Positions 17,851 to 26,391 are shown, numbered from the stretch's first letter. The stretch is 64,000 nt of DNA from DATHKG01 sp035489435 (GCA_035489435.1 DATHKG010000090.1), one strand, 5' to 3'. The notes: a model not told the origin generated them from the sequence alone. Program-made: numbers and translations.

Positions 17851-18606
17851 TCATCGCAGCAGCATAACAACTGCGGCGAGTAGTGTGGTTACAATGATGA
17901 ATGTCCGATAAACTTTTTCTGACAGGTTTCGAACGATCACTATCCCAAGATAAGCACCCAACAGAATCGCTGGTAAACTCATAAGGTCAAGCAATAACAC
18001 ATCCGGTTTGATGGTTTTCCAAACAAATAAATGAAATGGTATTTTAAAAAAATTTACGACCGCAAAAAACCATGCGGTAGTGCCCACATAACTGTTTTTA
18101 GGAAGTCGCATCGACAGGAAGTATATAGCCATTACAGTGCCTGCGAGATTTCCAACCATTGATGTGAATCCTCCGGCAATACCAATCGCAATGGTAAAGC
18201 CAAGGCTGGCAGAGATATCCTTTGGCTTTGCTTTTTCAAGCCAAAGCATTATAATAATACTGATCGCGATAACGATGGCCATGATAAAACGGAACATCTC
18301 GTCATCAATATAATTTCCGGTGAATGTGCCAATCAAAACTCCAATAGCCGCCCAGGGGAAAAGAATCTTCAGATACTTCCATTCTGCATGGCGATGATAG
18401 TACCACACACCAAAAACATCTGCAAGAATCAGGATAGGCAACATCACTCCACTTGAGGCCTGGCCGCCGAAAACAAACACCAGTAACGGTACTGCTAACA
18501 TCCCGGCTCCATGTACTCCCGTCTTTGCCATACCGGTAAGCATTGCAACAAGGGCGATGATCAGTAAATCAGTGTAGTGGAAGTTGAAGGATAAAAATTG
18601 AATCAC
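17851..18606 (-). CDS. TauE/SafE-family membrane permease
   Basis: This hydrophobic protein of about 251 residues has eight predicted helices and the family's N-terminal segment (LVAMLTGMAKTGVHGAGMLAVPLL) plus a second half-repeat (IGIAGGFTSMVGNLAGTVMAIYFLSM). TauE/SafE proteins export sulfite, sulfoacetate or other organosulfur anions across the inner membrane. The substrate here is not determinable. I choose a GTG start at 18606. A TTG at 18630 is in frame but is formed by the end of the T-run of a terminator hairpin, and no ATG lies before residue 30. The structured leader immediately upstream suggests control by attenuation or simply a separate upstream transcript. Confidence 0.85.
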   Translation of the reverse strand: MIQFLSFNFHYTDLLIIALVAMLTGMAKTGVHGAGMLAVPLLVFVFGGQASSGVMLPILILADVFGVWYYHRHAEWKYLKILFPWAAIGVLIGTFTGNYIDDEMFRFIMAIVIAISIIIMLWLEKAKPKDISASLGFTIAIGIAGGFTSMVGNLAGTVMAIYFLSMRLPKNSYVGTTAWFFAVVNFFKIPFHLFVWKTIKPDVLLLDLMSLPAILLGAYLGIVIVRNLSEKVYRTFIIVTTLLAAVVMLLR

Positions 18607-18625
18607 AATGTTTAGTTTGGTTTGG

Positions 18626-18659
18626 TTCAAAAAAAAACCACTAAGAATTCTTAGTGGTT
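18626..18659 (-). terminator. Intrinsic terminator abutting tauE
   Basis: A 24-bp perfect palindrome (18636-18659, centre GAATTC) is followed on the minus strand by an unbroken T-run. It is a textbook intrinsic terminator placed directly before the permease coding region. Confidence 0.85.
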
Positions 18660-18760
18660 CCTGACTCTTGTCAGCAGATATTTTGATGGAGAAACCCGGT
18701 TAGGCGATACCAACCGAAGGTTTCCATGAATGATCTGTAGATTTCATGAATACCTCCTTT
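18636..18760 (-). ncRNA. Structured leader or small RNA: three consecutive hairpins
   Basis: On the minus strand three stems follow each other. Stem 1 is AAACC/CGGTT pairing with AACCG/GGTTT (18692-18723, 10 bp with a two-base bulge). Stem 2 is CTGAC/GTCAG with a four-base loop (18661-18674). Stem 3 is the terminator palindrome (18636-18659). Stem 1 overlaps the end of a 15-codon ORF with a strong Shine-Dalgarno sequence. The unit could be an attenuator of tauE, a small RNA or a small-peptide mRNA. No clear -7 box was found upstream. Confidence 0.5.
18700..18747 (-). CDS. 15-codon ORF with canonical Shine-Dalgarno
   Basis: The ORF encodes MKSTDHSWKPSVGIA. AAAGGAGGT ends four bases before the ATG, close to full complementarity with the 16S rRNA 3' end. 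This is unusual because most genes in this phylum, and the other genes in this window, lack such a site. The stop codon lies in the first leader hairpin, an arrangement seen in leader peptides. I do not recognise the peptide. Its existence as a product rests only on the ribosome-binding site and position. Confidence 0.5.
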   Translation of the reverse strand: MKSTDHSWKPSVGIA

Positions 18761-18919
18761 TCTTTGATGAATAACAAATTTACAAAAAAACCAAATATCA
18801 AAACAGTGTTTCCGGACCCTGGTTCTTAAAAATTTGCAAAGGATTTTTAATACTGAAGGCACACCAATTGATGATGCTTTATCACAAATCAAATTGCCAA
18901 CAAATTAAAATTATCTAAC

Positions 18920-19425
18920 ATGGGAGACACAAAACCCTGTCTAATACAGAAGCGATAGAAAAGATCCAGGATATAGCCAGGGACGCGGACATCTGTTTGT
19001 TTGCCACTAATTTAACCAGGCTTCCGATCTCGGCCCGGCCCATGTCGACCCAAAAAGTGGATGACCAGGGCAACTTATGGTTCCTCAGCAGCAAGTCAAG
19101 CGTGCATAACGAAGATATCGGTAAGGATGGTCGCGTTCAGTTATTTTACACGCATAAAGGCAGTTCAGAATACCTGAGTGTATATGGCGAAGCAACAATC
19201 CTGGTAGACCGGGAAATTGCCAAAGAACTCTGGAGTCCAATAGTGAAAGCATGGTTTCCGGAAGGAGTTGATGATCCGGAACTCACCATTATTAAGGTTG
19301 TGCCTTCAGACGCATATTACTGGGATACAAAAAACAACAAAACGGTTTCTTTGCTGAAAATCATTGCAGGTGCAGTTACGGGCAAAACCATGGACGATGG
19401 TGTAAAGGGTAAAATATCTGTGTAG
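18920..19425 (+). pseudogene. General-stress/pyridoxamine-oxidase-like protein with apparent -1 frameshift at codon 5-6
   Basis: From 18937 on, the frame encodes a split-barrel FMN-binding protein of the general stress protein 26 type, with LSNTEAIEKI, FATNLTRLPISARPMSTQ, GNLWFLSS, SEYLSVYGEA, LWSPIVKAWFPEG and DAYYWDTKNN. Such proteins bind flavin and have unclear redox roles. No ATG opens this frame before residue 40 of the domain. The expected start, ATG-GGA-GAC-ACA-AAA at 18920, is one base out of frame and hits TAG at 18956. Restoring one A in the run at 18931-18934 gives a continuous protein beginning MGDTKTLSNTEAI, matching family starts. It is a recent frameshift, phase variation or a sequencing error; otherwise initiation would need TTG at 18997 or ATG at 19042. 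Confidence 0.72.
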
Positions 19426-19564
19426 ATATATCTCTGGATATACCCCGCATTGGGGAGCAATATTCCATTACTGTTTACAAACCGGTGATAGAATAACGCT
19501 ATACCCTTACCCATAAAGAGGGAATGATTTTTAGACTTTAGTGCGTGGGAGAAAACGTTGTTTT

Positions 19565-20077
19565 ATGTTAAAAGGAATCAAGCTCAGACCATATGCTATC
19601 CACTCACTTGTTGCAGCGCTACTTTATTGTTTACCGTTAATATTTTTTCTGAAGACGGCTGACTATACCAGGGCCTGGTTGCTGTATTTAGGCAACTTTC
19701 TTTTTATGCTGGTAATAATCTATTTTCTTTTTGTATTTAATGCAAAACGCGACGAAAACGCTGGAACGCTTGCTATGCTCACAGCCAGTTCTATTACGAC
19801 TGTTATGGGGACCATAATGGCGGTGATACTATCACTGGTTTTGTTACTGGTATTTGTTCCCGGCCTTTTAAATTCCGGATCTCCAGCAAAACATTTGATC
19901 AACGAGCCTGCAAATAGTATTCAGGGTAAAACCGACGGCCTTGTTTTTATGATCATTGCCAACTCGATAATTGGCAATGTTTCATGCGGCCTGTTCGCCG
20001 CCATTATTTTTCCATTTAGCTTAAAGGGAGACCAGACGAAAGAGAAGGTCCCAAAGAAAAAACAAGCTGAATTATAA
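19565..20077 (+). CDS. Four-helix integral membrane protein of unknown function
   Basis: The protein has 170 residues with four hydrophobic segments: about 12-30 (AIHSLVAALLYCLPLIFFL), 40-62, 78-108 and 133-158. A basic cytoplasmic tail (KGDQTKEKVPKKKQAEL) follows. The loop between helices 3 and 4 (NSGSPAKHLINEPANSIQGK) is polar. I see no catalytic motif and do not recognise the family beyond a resemblance to small DUF4199-like Bacteroidota membrane proteins, which I cannot confirm. The ATG at 19565 is preferred over an upstream alternative that adds eight polar residues. The gene ends 11 bases before a strong hairpin shared with the convergent GH5 gene. Confidence 0.7.
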   Translation: MLKGIKLRPYAIHSLVAALLYCLPLIFFLKTADYTRAWLLYLGNFLFMLVIIYFLFVFNAKRDENAGTLAMLTASSITTVMGTIMAVILSLVLLLVFVPGLLNSGSPAKHLINEPANSIQGKTDGLVFMIIANSIIGNVSCGLFAAIIFPFSLKGDQTKEKVPKKKQAEL

Positions 20078-20088
20078 GGGCCTCAAAG

Positions 20089-20120
20089 AGGAATTGCAAC
20101 GTTCGCGAGTTGCAATTCCT
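20089..20120. terminator. Hairpin between convergent genes
   Basis: A 12-bp perfect stem (AGGAATTGCAAC at 20089-20100 with 20109-20120) and an eight-base loop lie between the membrane-protein gene and the GH5 gene, which converge. Confidence 0.75.
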
Positions 20121-20148
20121 TTGCCGTGGCAACCCTGATTTGCAGAAA

Positions 20149-21294
20149 TCAACTCCGCATCAACAGCTTCAGCAATTTTCCGTCCAGCTTCTGTCCATGC
20201 CAGTCTTCATAAGAGACATCCGCCCGGCCAGAATTGATTAGCCCAAAATCACCGTTGAATTCCCACAGTGCAAATCCGATATCATGCTGTTTTAGCACAT
20301 CCAGCACATCGCCGAACCATGCCAAAAAAACATTATGGGGCGTTTTGTTCCAACATCCACATTCTCCGCAGTGTACACCGACACCTTTTTGGACGAGTTC
20401 AATCCACGGTTTGTAATATTTTTCAATTGCCTGTCTGTCTAAAGAGTTCGCTCCCGATTTTAAGGGCCAGGTTGGCGGTGGTGCGGCCATTGGATCTTTG
20501 TTTGCCCATGGTGCGCGAAAATGGGAGATTGCGCCAGGATAGTAACCGCGGCAACTTTGAGCTATATCCAGATCGGTAATTTCAGGTATTACGTTGTTTC
20601 CAACGCTGTTGCCATCTGCTATAACCAGGTGACCAGGGTTCTCTGTTCTTATTGATTCTGATGCAGCCTTAGCTACTTTTCTGTAAAGATCACCAGGCAC
20701 AGGACCGGATTTCGAATGCTGATCATTCATATCTTCACGCATACTCGGTTCATTTACCAGGTCAAAACTGATTTTATCGGCTGCAGTATTTTTATAGATT
20801 TTTGCCCAATATGACCAGTGAAAGCAGAATGCCTTTAGCGCTTCATCATCTTTCCAAAGATTATAAGGTTCATGAAAGCCGGCATTGATACAATAACCCG
20901 GAGCGCGATGCAGATTCAGACTAACATGTAGCTTATGTTTATGGGCAAGAGCTACCAGTTTTTGTATTTTTTCAGTTTGTTTTTCATCGATCTTGTAAAC
21001 CTCTTCTTTAGTGATATTCCTTGAACGATCGAAATCGAGGTACCATGGATAAGCTATTGGGATCCTTACAAAACTGAAACCCCAGTCATGCATCCATTTT
21101 AGATATTCTTCGGTTGTGGGTTTGCGGGAATTGGCAGGATCCGGGCTGAAAAAATCAAGCAGGTTGAAACCTTTCCAGCGGGGTAACTTATTGCCAGATT
21201 TAATAAATATACTTTCGGGAGAGATAAGCGAAGAGACAGATAATACGGCGCTTTGTTGAAGAAATTTTCTTCTTGAACTGTTATTGGTCGGCAT
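20149..21294 (-). CDS. Exported GH5 glycoside hydrolase (cellulase-like)
   Basis: This 381-residue enzyme begins with a Tat-like signal (SRRKFLQQ, then a hydrophobic stretch), so it is exported folded. The GH5 TIM barrel has the strand-4 motif LVNEPS, with acid/base Glu near 182, and the strand-7 HCGECGCW, with nucleophile Glu near 311. The conserved Arg (FVRIPI) and a late Trp (ALWEFNG) are also present. GH5 enzymes cleave beta-1,4 or beta-1,3 bonds of glucans, mannans and related glycans; the subfamily is not obvious. There is no carbohydrate-binding module. Upstream on the same strand is the DUF3127 gene with a terminator between, so it is likely transcribed alone. Confidence 0.9.
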   Translation of the reverse strand: MPTNNSSRRKFLQQSAVLSVSSLISPESIFIKSGNKLPRWKGFNLLDFFSPDPANSRKPTTEEYLKWMHDWGFSFVRIPIAYPWYLDFDRSRNITKEEVYKIDEKQTEKIQKLVALAHKHKLHVSLNLHRAPGYCINAGFHEPYNLWKDDEALKAFCFHWSYWAKIYKNTAADKISFDLVNEPSMREDMNDQHSKSGPVPGDLYRKVAKAASESIRTENPGHLVIADGNSVGNNVIPEITDLDIAQSCRGYYPGAISHFRAPWANKDPMAAPPPTWPLKSGANSLDRQAIEKYYKPWIELVQKGVGVHCGECGCWNKTPHNVFLAWFGDVLDVLKQHDIGFALWEFNGDFGLINSGRADVSYEDWHGQKLDGKLLKLLMRS

Positions 21295-21355
21295 GTGCCT
21301 AAATTACGAAAAGCATGCGATGCCAACCAAATATCAGGAACAAGGAATACAGCAA

Positions 21356-21396
21356 ATTGCGCGATCATTATCCCCTAAGGACTGTGATCGCGCAAT
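21356..21396 (-). terminator. Long-stem hairpin after DUF3127 gene
   Basis: A 12-bp perfect stem (ATTGCGCGATCA at 21356-21367 with 21385-21396) and a 17-base loop lie between the DUF3127 stop and the GH5 start, both minus-strand. It is probably a terminator, though without a long T-run; an operator is the alternative. Confidence 0.5.
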
Positions 21397-21471
21397 AAGA
21401 GTTCAATATCGGGCAGATTACGCTTTTAGGGCGCATCATATATTTATATTAGATCAGATATCTGCATGAGA

Positions 21472-21834
21472 TCAGAAAGGCAGGTCATCATCGCCACCAG
21501 ACATTGCATCAACCGGTGCAGGGGGCACATAACCGCCGCGGCTACCGCTGTCATTTGAATTGCCGCCTTCCTGTTTGCTGACTACCTTCCAGGCTTTTAC
21601 ATCTGTATACCAGCGACCGTTGTATTCACGACTTTCAACATCGAAAGAAACTTCGATAGAATCACCAACTTTGAAACTGCTCATATCTAGCTTATCACCC
21701 CAGGCAGCAATACAAACTTTTTTAGGGTATTGTCCGCCCAATTCGAGGATAAATTCCTGTTTTTTCCAGGTGCCGTTTTTACCCTGGCCAGTTTGCAAGG
21801 GAAGAAATTGAATTAGCTTACCACTGATTTCCAT
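21472..21834 (-). CDS. DUF3127 OB-fold protein with SSB-like C-terminal tail
   Basis: The protein has 120 residues. An OB-fold-like domain (residues 1-85, MEISGKLIQFLPLQTG, QEFILELGGQYPKKVCIAAW, VSFDVESREYNGRWYTDVKA) matches DUF3127. A Gly/Ser/Asn-rich flexible linker follows, and the chain ends GGDDDLPF. That ending reproduces the acidic DDDIPF tip by which single-stranded DNA-binding proteins recruit RecQ, PriA, RecO and other genome-maintenance enzymes. The layout (OB domain, flexible linker, acidic Phe tail) is therefore SSB-like although the domain sequence differs. A nucleic-acid role is an inference. It lies 32 bases downstream of the propeller gene on the same strand. Confidence 0.85.
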   Translation of the reverse strand: MEISGKLIQFLPLQTGQGKNGTWKKQEFILELGGQYPKKVCIAAWGDKLDMSSFKVGDSIEVSFDVESREYNGRWYTDVKAWKVVSKQEGGNSNDSGSRGGYVPPAPVDAMSGGDDDLPF

Positions 21835-21866
21835 ATCTGCTTTTTTTAGTGAGGCAAAATTACTTA

Positions 21867-23402
21867 CTATTTGTCTTCATAGCGCTTCGAGTTACTCACA
21901 AAAGCGAGTCTTTTACTGTCAGGCGACCACGAGGGCACATTGATGGTCCCCTGGCCCCCATACAAATGCGCAATCACCTTTGGAGCTCCCCCCGAAGCGG
22001 GCATTAGCATCAGCCTGACTCTTTTATAAGAGGGGTGATCATTCGGAATAATTGTGGGTGGAAATGTAATAAATGCGATCCATTTTCCATCAGGTGAAAT
22101 ATGGGGAAACCAGTTGTTGTTTTCGTCGAATGTCACCTGTTCTTTCCCGGAACCATCGGGTTTCATCCGCCAGACCTGCATGGTCCCGCTTGCGCTTCCA
22201 TTATAGTAAATATATTTTCCGTCCGGGGAATATTCCGGACCATCAACATGATGATCCTTATTATCGGTAAGCGCTACTTCTTCGCCTCCTTTAACAGATT
22301 TTTTATAAATATTATAGTTTTTACCATCTCGCATTCCGACATACAATACATGACTTCCGTCAGGAGCCCAGCCATGCCAATATGATGGTGTTTGTTCTGT
22401 GAGAAGCGTTGGTTCACCTCCGGATAACGGAAGTACATAGACGCTCGAACCTCCACCTGGCAACCCACTCCGGTGAGAGCTGATAGCAAGCATTTTTCCA
22501 TTAAAAGAAATACCATGATCGTTGTTATTTTTGTCGGCTTTACCTGTATTCAATTTAACAGTGTCGCCACCATCAACGGGAATAGTATAAAGAGACCCAT
22601 TTGCATTAAATAAAAGGCTTTTACCGTCAGGCATCCAGTTCGGCGCTTCAAATCTTCCCTTTGATTCGTGAATGATTTTTCGCTGCCCTGTAAATACATC
22701 AATTGTTTCGAGACGGCAACCAATAAATCCGGACCTGGAGGTTGAATAATTATCGGGTACCGGTTTATCTATCCGGACATTCCAAAACTGTGCGGCCTCT
22801 AATTTATCAGCATCATGAGAGGCCACGAAAAGACCTGCATAAACAGTATCAGGCATGTCTTTATATTCTTTCATAGCCACTACCTGTAATGGTTCCCCTG
22901 CATTTGCGATCCGCATTATAAACTGGTTACCGGATCGCTCAAGTTGAATTACATCCGTGCGTTTTTTTGGTGCACGAATTTCATCCTGGGGGTCGCGCAT
23001 ATATGAACCACGCAACGGCCTCGCCTGCATTGATATTAGTCCATCTTTATGAACTACCGCACTCACATGCGCCGCGGCATCGTCAAGAGATTCCCTGATC
23101 ATCCAACCGGCCTTCTTGTGCATATTACCGGTGGTATCTGAGAATTTCAGATTAGTAGTCAGAATAAAATCCCCGTAAATCTTTGTAGGTAAATAACAAA
23201 ACTCATCCCTGTTGAACCAGACATTGTAACCAGCTCCTTTGAGTGTATAGACCTGGGTGGCTTCATCAAATTGCATTGAGCCAGCCAGCTTAGGCTTGCC
23301 AATATCGAGTTGTTTATCTAATTCGCGTGTAAAAATTTCTTTGGTTGAAGTCTGGCCAAGCAAGCATTGGTGCATCAGCAAAAAAGCGAATAAAATTTTC
23401 AT
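21867..23402 (-). CDS. Secreted two-domain protein: DUF1349-like plus TolB-like beta-propeller
   Basis: This exported protein of about 511 residues has signal MKILFAFLLMHQCLLGQ. Residues about 20-220 resemble a concanavalin-like DUF1349 domain (DFILTTNLKFSD, KKAGWMIRES, VHKDGLISMQARP). Residues 230-505 hold PD40/TolB-type propeller blades, with recurring SPDGK and PDGS turns such as NWMPDGKSLLF, GWAPDGSHVLY, YSPDGKYIYY, ISPDGKWIAF and SWSPDSKRLAF. Proteins of this build occur in Bacteroidota as periplasmic or surface proteins linked to carbohydrate use, but no reaction is established. I start at the second ATG (MKILF), since upstream residues MITTCCN are polar and not signal-like. Confidence 0.82.
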   Translation of the reverse strand: MKILFAFLLMHQCLLGQTSTKEIFTRELDKQLDIGKPKLAGSMQFDEATQVYTLKGAGYNVWFNRDEFCYLPTKIYGDFILTTNLKFSDTTGNMHKKAGWMIRESLDDAAAHVSAVVHKDGLISMQARPLRGSYMRDPQDEIRAPKKRTDVIQLERSGNQFIMRIANAGEPLQVVAMKEYKDMPDTVYAGLFVASHDADKLEAAQFWNVRIDKPVPDNYSTSRSGFIGCRLETIDVFTGQRKIIHESKGRFEAPNWMPDGKSLLFNANGSLYTIPVDGGDTVKLNTGKADKNNNDHGISFNGKMLAISSHRSGLPGGGSSVYVLPLSGGEPTLLTEQTPSYWHGWAPDGSHVLYVGMRDGKNYNIYKKSVKGGEEVALTDNKDHHVDGPEYSPDGKYIYYNGSASGTMQVWRMKPDGSGKEQVTFDENNNWFPHISPDGKWIAFITFPPTIIPNDHPSYKRVRLMLMPASGGAPKVIAHLYGGQGTINVPSWSPDSKRLAFVSNSKRYEDK

Positions 23403-23489
23403 ATTGCAGCAGGTTGTTATCAAATCAAGTTACTGGATTTTGTTGATCCCAATCGATTTTATCAACCCAACGCTAATCTAAGTGATTCC

Positions 23490-24509
23490 TTAATTGGTTT
23501 TTGAGCTTTGCTCTATTGCAGATTTTACTTGTTTTGCTTCCTTCGCTTCACGTTTGGCTTGTTTCTTAAAATAACCGCGGAACAAAAAATTATGTTTCAG
23601 TGCTTCAAGATTTTCGTCAAGCTTCTGGCTGCTGGTATTCAGGTTTTGAATCAGATCCTTGAACTCATTCCCGACTTCATCATCATTTAACAGCATACCC
23701 AAAGTATTATCAGTTGAGTTCAACTGTTTGCTTGACTTCTTAAGATTATCTGCAAATTCAGAAGCGCCGGCTGATGCCTGGTTAAGCTGGGTTACTGCCT
23801 GTTTCAGGCTAGTCATGATCGTAGTGTCATTTACCAATCCATCCGCAAGTGTACCAGGGGTTTCCAGTTTTGCGGTGAATTCAGCTATCCCCCCAGTCAG
23901 TTTCTGACTGTTTCTGGCAGCTATCTGCAAATTCACCATGGTTGCCTCAAGATTTTTAAATAGTTTATCATCCTGCAACAAAGCTCCTATGGTACCTTGT
24001 CCTTCTGCAAGTCTTTTACTGACCAGTTTGAAATCAGTGGTAATTGAAACCAGGTTTTCATTATTTTTCTGTAGAGTGGCCAGCATTTCATCGGTACTCA
24101 TTGCCTTCTCCACAATCAGCGTTTCGCCCCCTTCAATTGGCTCTGCGGCAGGCGATCCTCCATAGATTACAATGATCTTATTACCAATTAATCCATCTGT
24201 TCCGATTTTTGCTTTTGCATCCTGCCTTATGAACTCCTTGGCCTTTTTTTCAATATGCAGTTGTACACGAACCTTTGAATCACCATAGAACTCTATTTTT
24301 TTTACAGTGCCTATCTTGACACCGGAGAAAAAAATGTTGTTCCCTATCTGGAGACCTGCCACGTCATCAAAGATGGCGCTGACATTGATCGCACGGACAA
24401 AACTTTTTTGCTGTCCCCCCAGGGTAAATATGCCAACCAGTAATATAATAAGACCGACAGCGACAAAAAGTCCTACGGTGACCGCGCGTTTATTTCTTTG
24501 TGTATTCAT
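23490..24509 (-). CDS. mlaD: MCE-domain lipid-binding protein
   Basis: This 339-residue protein has one N-terminal membrane helix (VGLFVAVGLIILLVGIFTLG) and a single MCE domain (about 35-115, NVSAIFDDVAGLQIGNNIFF, VKIGTVKKIEFYG). A long, mostly helical C-terminal part follows (LQKNNENLVSITTDFKLVSK to NLEALKHNF). MlaD-type proteins form a hexameric ring on the MlaEF transporter and pass phospholipids between membranes. A basic tail (KKQAKREAKEAK) ends it. Its start overlaps the last base of mlaF, so the two are translationally close. The operon lacks mlaB and mlaC, as is usual in this phylum. Confidence 0.93.
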   Translation of the reverse strand: MNTQRNKRAVTVGLFVAVGLIILLVGIFTLGGQQKSFVRAINVSAIFDDVAGLQIGNNIFFSGVKIGTVKKIEFYGDSKVRVQLHIEKKAKEFIRQDAKAKIGTDGLIGNKIIVIYGGSPAAEPIEGGETLIVEKAMSTDEMLATLQKNNENLVSITTDFKLVSKRLAEGQGTIGALLQDDKLFKNLEATMVNLQIAARNSQKLTGGIAEFTAKLETPGTLADGLVNDTTIMTSLKQAVTQLNQASAGASEFADNLKKSSKQLNSTDNTLGMLLNDDEVGNEFKDLIQNLNTSSQKLDENLEALKHNFLFRGYFKKQAKREAKEAKQVKSAIEQSSKTN

Positions 24510-25288
24510 TAGTCAATAAAATTATAATCGTAAAAACTTTTGATTCTTTCATCCTTATCTTCAAATACTTCGTCAAAACTTCCTGTTTTCAGAAATTTCC
24601 CATCCATCAGGATGGCTATCCGGTCCGAAGTAGTTTTGGCACAAGTAAGGTCATGCGTTATTATTATTGAAGCAGTATTGTATTTCTGCTGAACTTCCTT
24701 AATAAGGTTATTGATCTCAATACTGGTTACGGGATCAAGCCCTGCTGTTGGCTCATCATACAACATGATCTGTGGCTGCATTATCAGGGTGCGGGCTATG
24801 CCTATTCTTTTTCTCTGACCGCCGGATAATTCAGAGGGATACTGATTTATTGTTTGTGAAAGCCCTACCGCGTCAAGAACGCCTTCGACTGCAGCATTAA
24901 CATCTGTTTTTTTCCGGCTGCTTCCATTTCGAAGCAATGGAAACTCAAGATTCTCTCTTACTGTCATACTATCATATAAGGCACTGTTCTGAAAAGAGAA
25001 TCCAATGTGCAATCGTAATTTCTCCAGGTCTTTAATATTGAGTTCAGCTACGTTTTCTCCAAGTACAATTACGGTTCCCTTATCTGGCTTTAACAACCCG
25101 GCAATGATCTTAATAAGTACTGATTTTCCAGTGCCAGATCTCCCAAGCACCGCCACGTTTTCGCCCTGGCGAACTTCAAGATCCACTCCCCTTAATACGT
25201 GATTAGTACCAAATGATTTTACCAGCCCACTGATGCGTATCACAGGATCTGAACTTCCATCAACCATATTCCTTCGGGTGTCCATCAT
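24509..25288 (-). CDS. mlaF: ABC transporter ATP-binding protein of the Mla system
   Basis: This 259-residue ATPase has Walker A GRSGTGKS (49-56), a Q-loop in FSFQNSALYDSMTV, signature LSGGQ (154-158), Walker B IMLYDEP (174-180) and the H-loop THD. The SALYDSMTV segment after the Q-loop is typical of MlaF/Ttg2A proteins. It energises lipid trafficking by MlaE. The gene lies 11 bases after mlaE and overlaps mlaD by one base, giving a compact mlaEFD operon. Confidence 0.95.
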   Translation of the reverse strand: MMDTRRNMVDGSSDPVIRISGLVKSFGTNHVLRGVDLEVRQGENVAVLGRSGTGKSVLIKIIAGLLKPDKGTVIVLGENVAELNIKDLEKLRLHIGFSFQNSALYDSMTVRENLEFPLLRNGSSRKKTDVNAAVEGVLDAVGLSQTINQYPSELSGGQRKRIGIARTLIMQPQIMLYDEPTAGLDPVTSIEINNLIKEVQQKYNTASIIITHDLTCAKTTSDRIAILMDGKFLKTGSFDEVFEDKDERIKSFYDYNFID

Positions 25289-25299
25289 CGTTATCGTTT

Positions 25300-26097
25300 T
25301 TACCTGAACCAGTTTACTACCTGCACTATTACTATCTCTTCAATAAAAATCAGGAACATGGAAATAACTACTGATGCATTCGCTGCTTTACCTACTCCCT
25401 GGGTTCCCTGTGATGCATGATAACCCTGGTAAGAACCGACAATACCTATCGTGAATCCAAAAATAAAAGACTTAATAATAGAGGACCAGATATCAATAAA
25501 CCTGATACTATCAAAGGCTTTCTGAAAAAAAGTAACCAGGCTGGTTTGTTCATTTGCATTTACATTCAGGAACCCCCCAAACAGACCTATCATTGCTACA
25601 TAAAGCATCAGAACCGGAACCATAAATGTGGTCGCTATTACCCTGGTTACAACCAGGAACTTAAAGGGATTGGTTGCCGAAACCTCCATAGCATCTATTT
25701 GTTCTGTTACCCTCATTGATCCAAGCTCTGCGCCAATATTTGATCCCACTTTACCTGCAGTAATCAGGGCTGTAATTAATGGTGCAAGTGCACGCAATAT
25801 AGCAATGGAAACAAGGGATGGGAGCCAGGAGGTAGCACCAAATTCAGCAAGTGATGGACGCGATTGTTTTGTAAACACTATCCCTGTCACAAAGCCGGTA
25901 ATAGATATAAGAGCCAGCGATTTATATCCTACCTCATAACATTGCCTTACAATTTCCCTGAATTCGAATGGTGGATGAAAAGCTTCTTTAAAGAACCTGA
26001 TAATAAATATACAGGCATTATAAACTCCTGTGAAGAAATCATCAAGTCTCCTTGTAAGAAAATATTCCCGGGGCCGTTTTTGGTTTAGCTTCATCAT
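25300..26097 (-). CDS. mlaE: MlaE-type ABC permease
   Basis: The 265-residue MlaE/Ttg2B/YrbE permease has five membrane segments and the family's central stretch GSNIGAELGSMRVTEQIDAMEV, which follows LITALITAGKV. The first hydrophobic segment is preceded by an interface helix (FREIVRQCYEVGYKSLALISI). It forms the membrane core of the lipid transporter with MlaF and MlaD encoded downstream. Two adjacent ATGs (26097 and 26094) are possible starts. Confidence 0.95.
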   Translation of the reverse strand: MMKLNQKRPREYFLTRRLDDFFTGVYNACIFIIRFFKEAFHPPFEFREIVRQCYEVGYKSLALISITGFVTGIVFTKQSRPSLAEFGATSWLPSLVSIAILRALAPLITALITAGKVGSNIGAELGSMRVTEQIDAMEVSATNPFKFLVVTRVIATTFMVPVLMLYVAMIGLFGGFLNVNANEQTSLVTFFQKAFDSIRFIDIWSSIIKSFIFGFTIGIVGSYQGYHASQGTQGVGKAANASVVISMFLIFIEEIVIVQVVNWFR

Positions 26098-26391
26098 TTA
26101 ATCAAATATTTTGCGATATAGTGGGTAATTAAATCCCCACAGCAATTCCGGATTGATTTACAAAAGAAAACCTATGATTTTCCAAACTAACATGAAGCCG
26201 TCCGGTAAAGCGGCGATGACGTTTCGTGAATAAGGTATTTCTAATCTTATGCCATTTGAGTATGGGATTTCTTTAGAGAAGATTACAGGAATGCATAAAC
26301 GAAAACACCCCCGCTCTGTTCAGAGGCATTTTACACATAATGAACGATTTGAATGTGTATAAGCGATTTAAATGAGTAAGCCCGGATTATG
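26098..26391. other. Spacer upstream of mlaEFD
   Basis: This 294-base gap has no ORF of coding character. It contains a small hairpin (GTGGG at 26121-26125 with CCCAC at 26136-26140) near the mlaE start and an imperfect direct repeat around CGATTTGAATG and CGATTTAAATG (about 26344-26375). Confidence 0.45.

Noticed and set aside
18671..18892. 73-codon minus-strand ORF over the tauE leader
   Set aside because: It reads through the hairpin region in a different frame from the SD-preceded 15-codon ORF and lacks a ribosome-binding site; the RNA structure explains this segment better.
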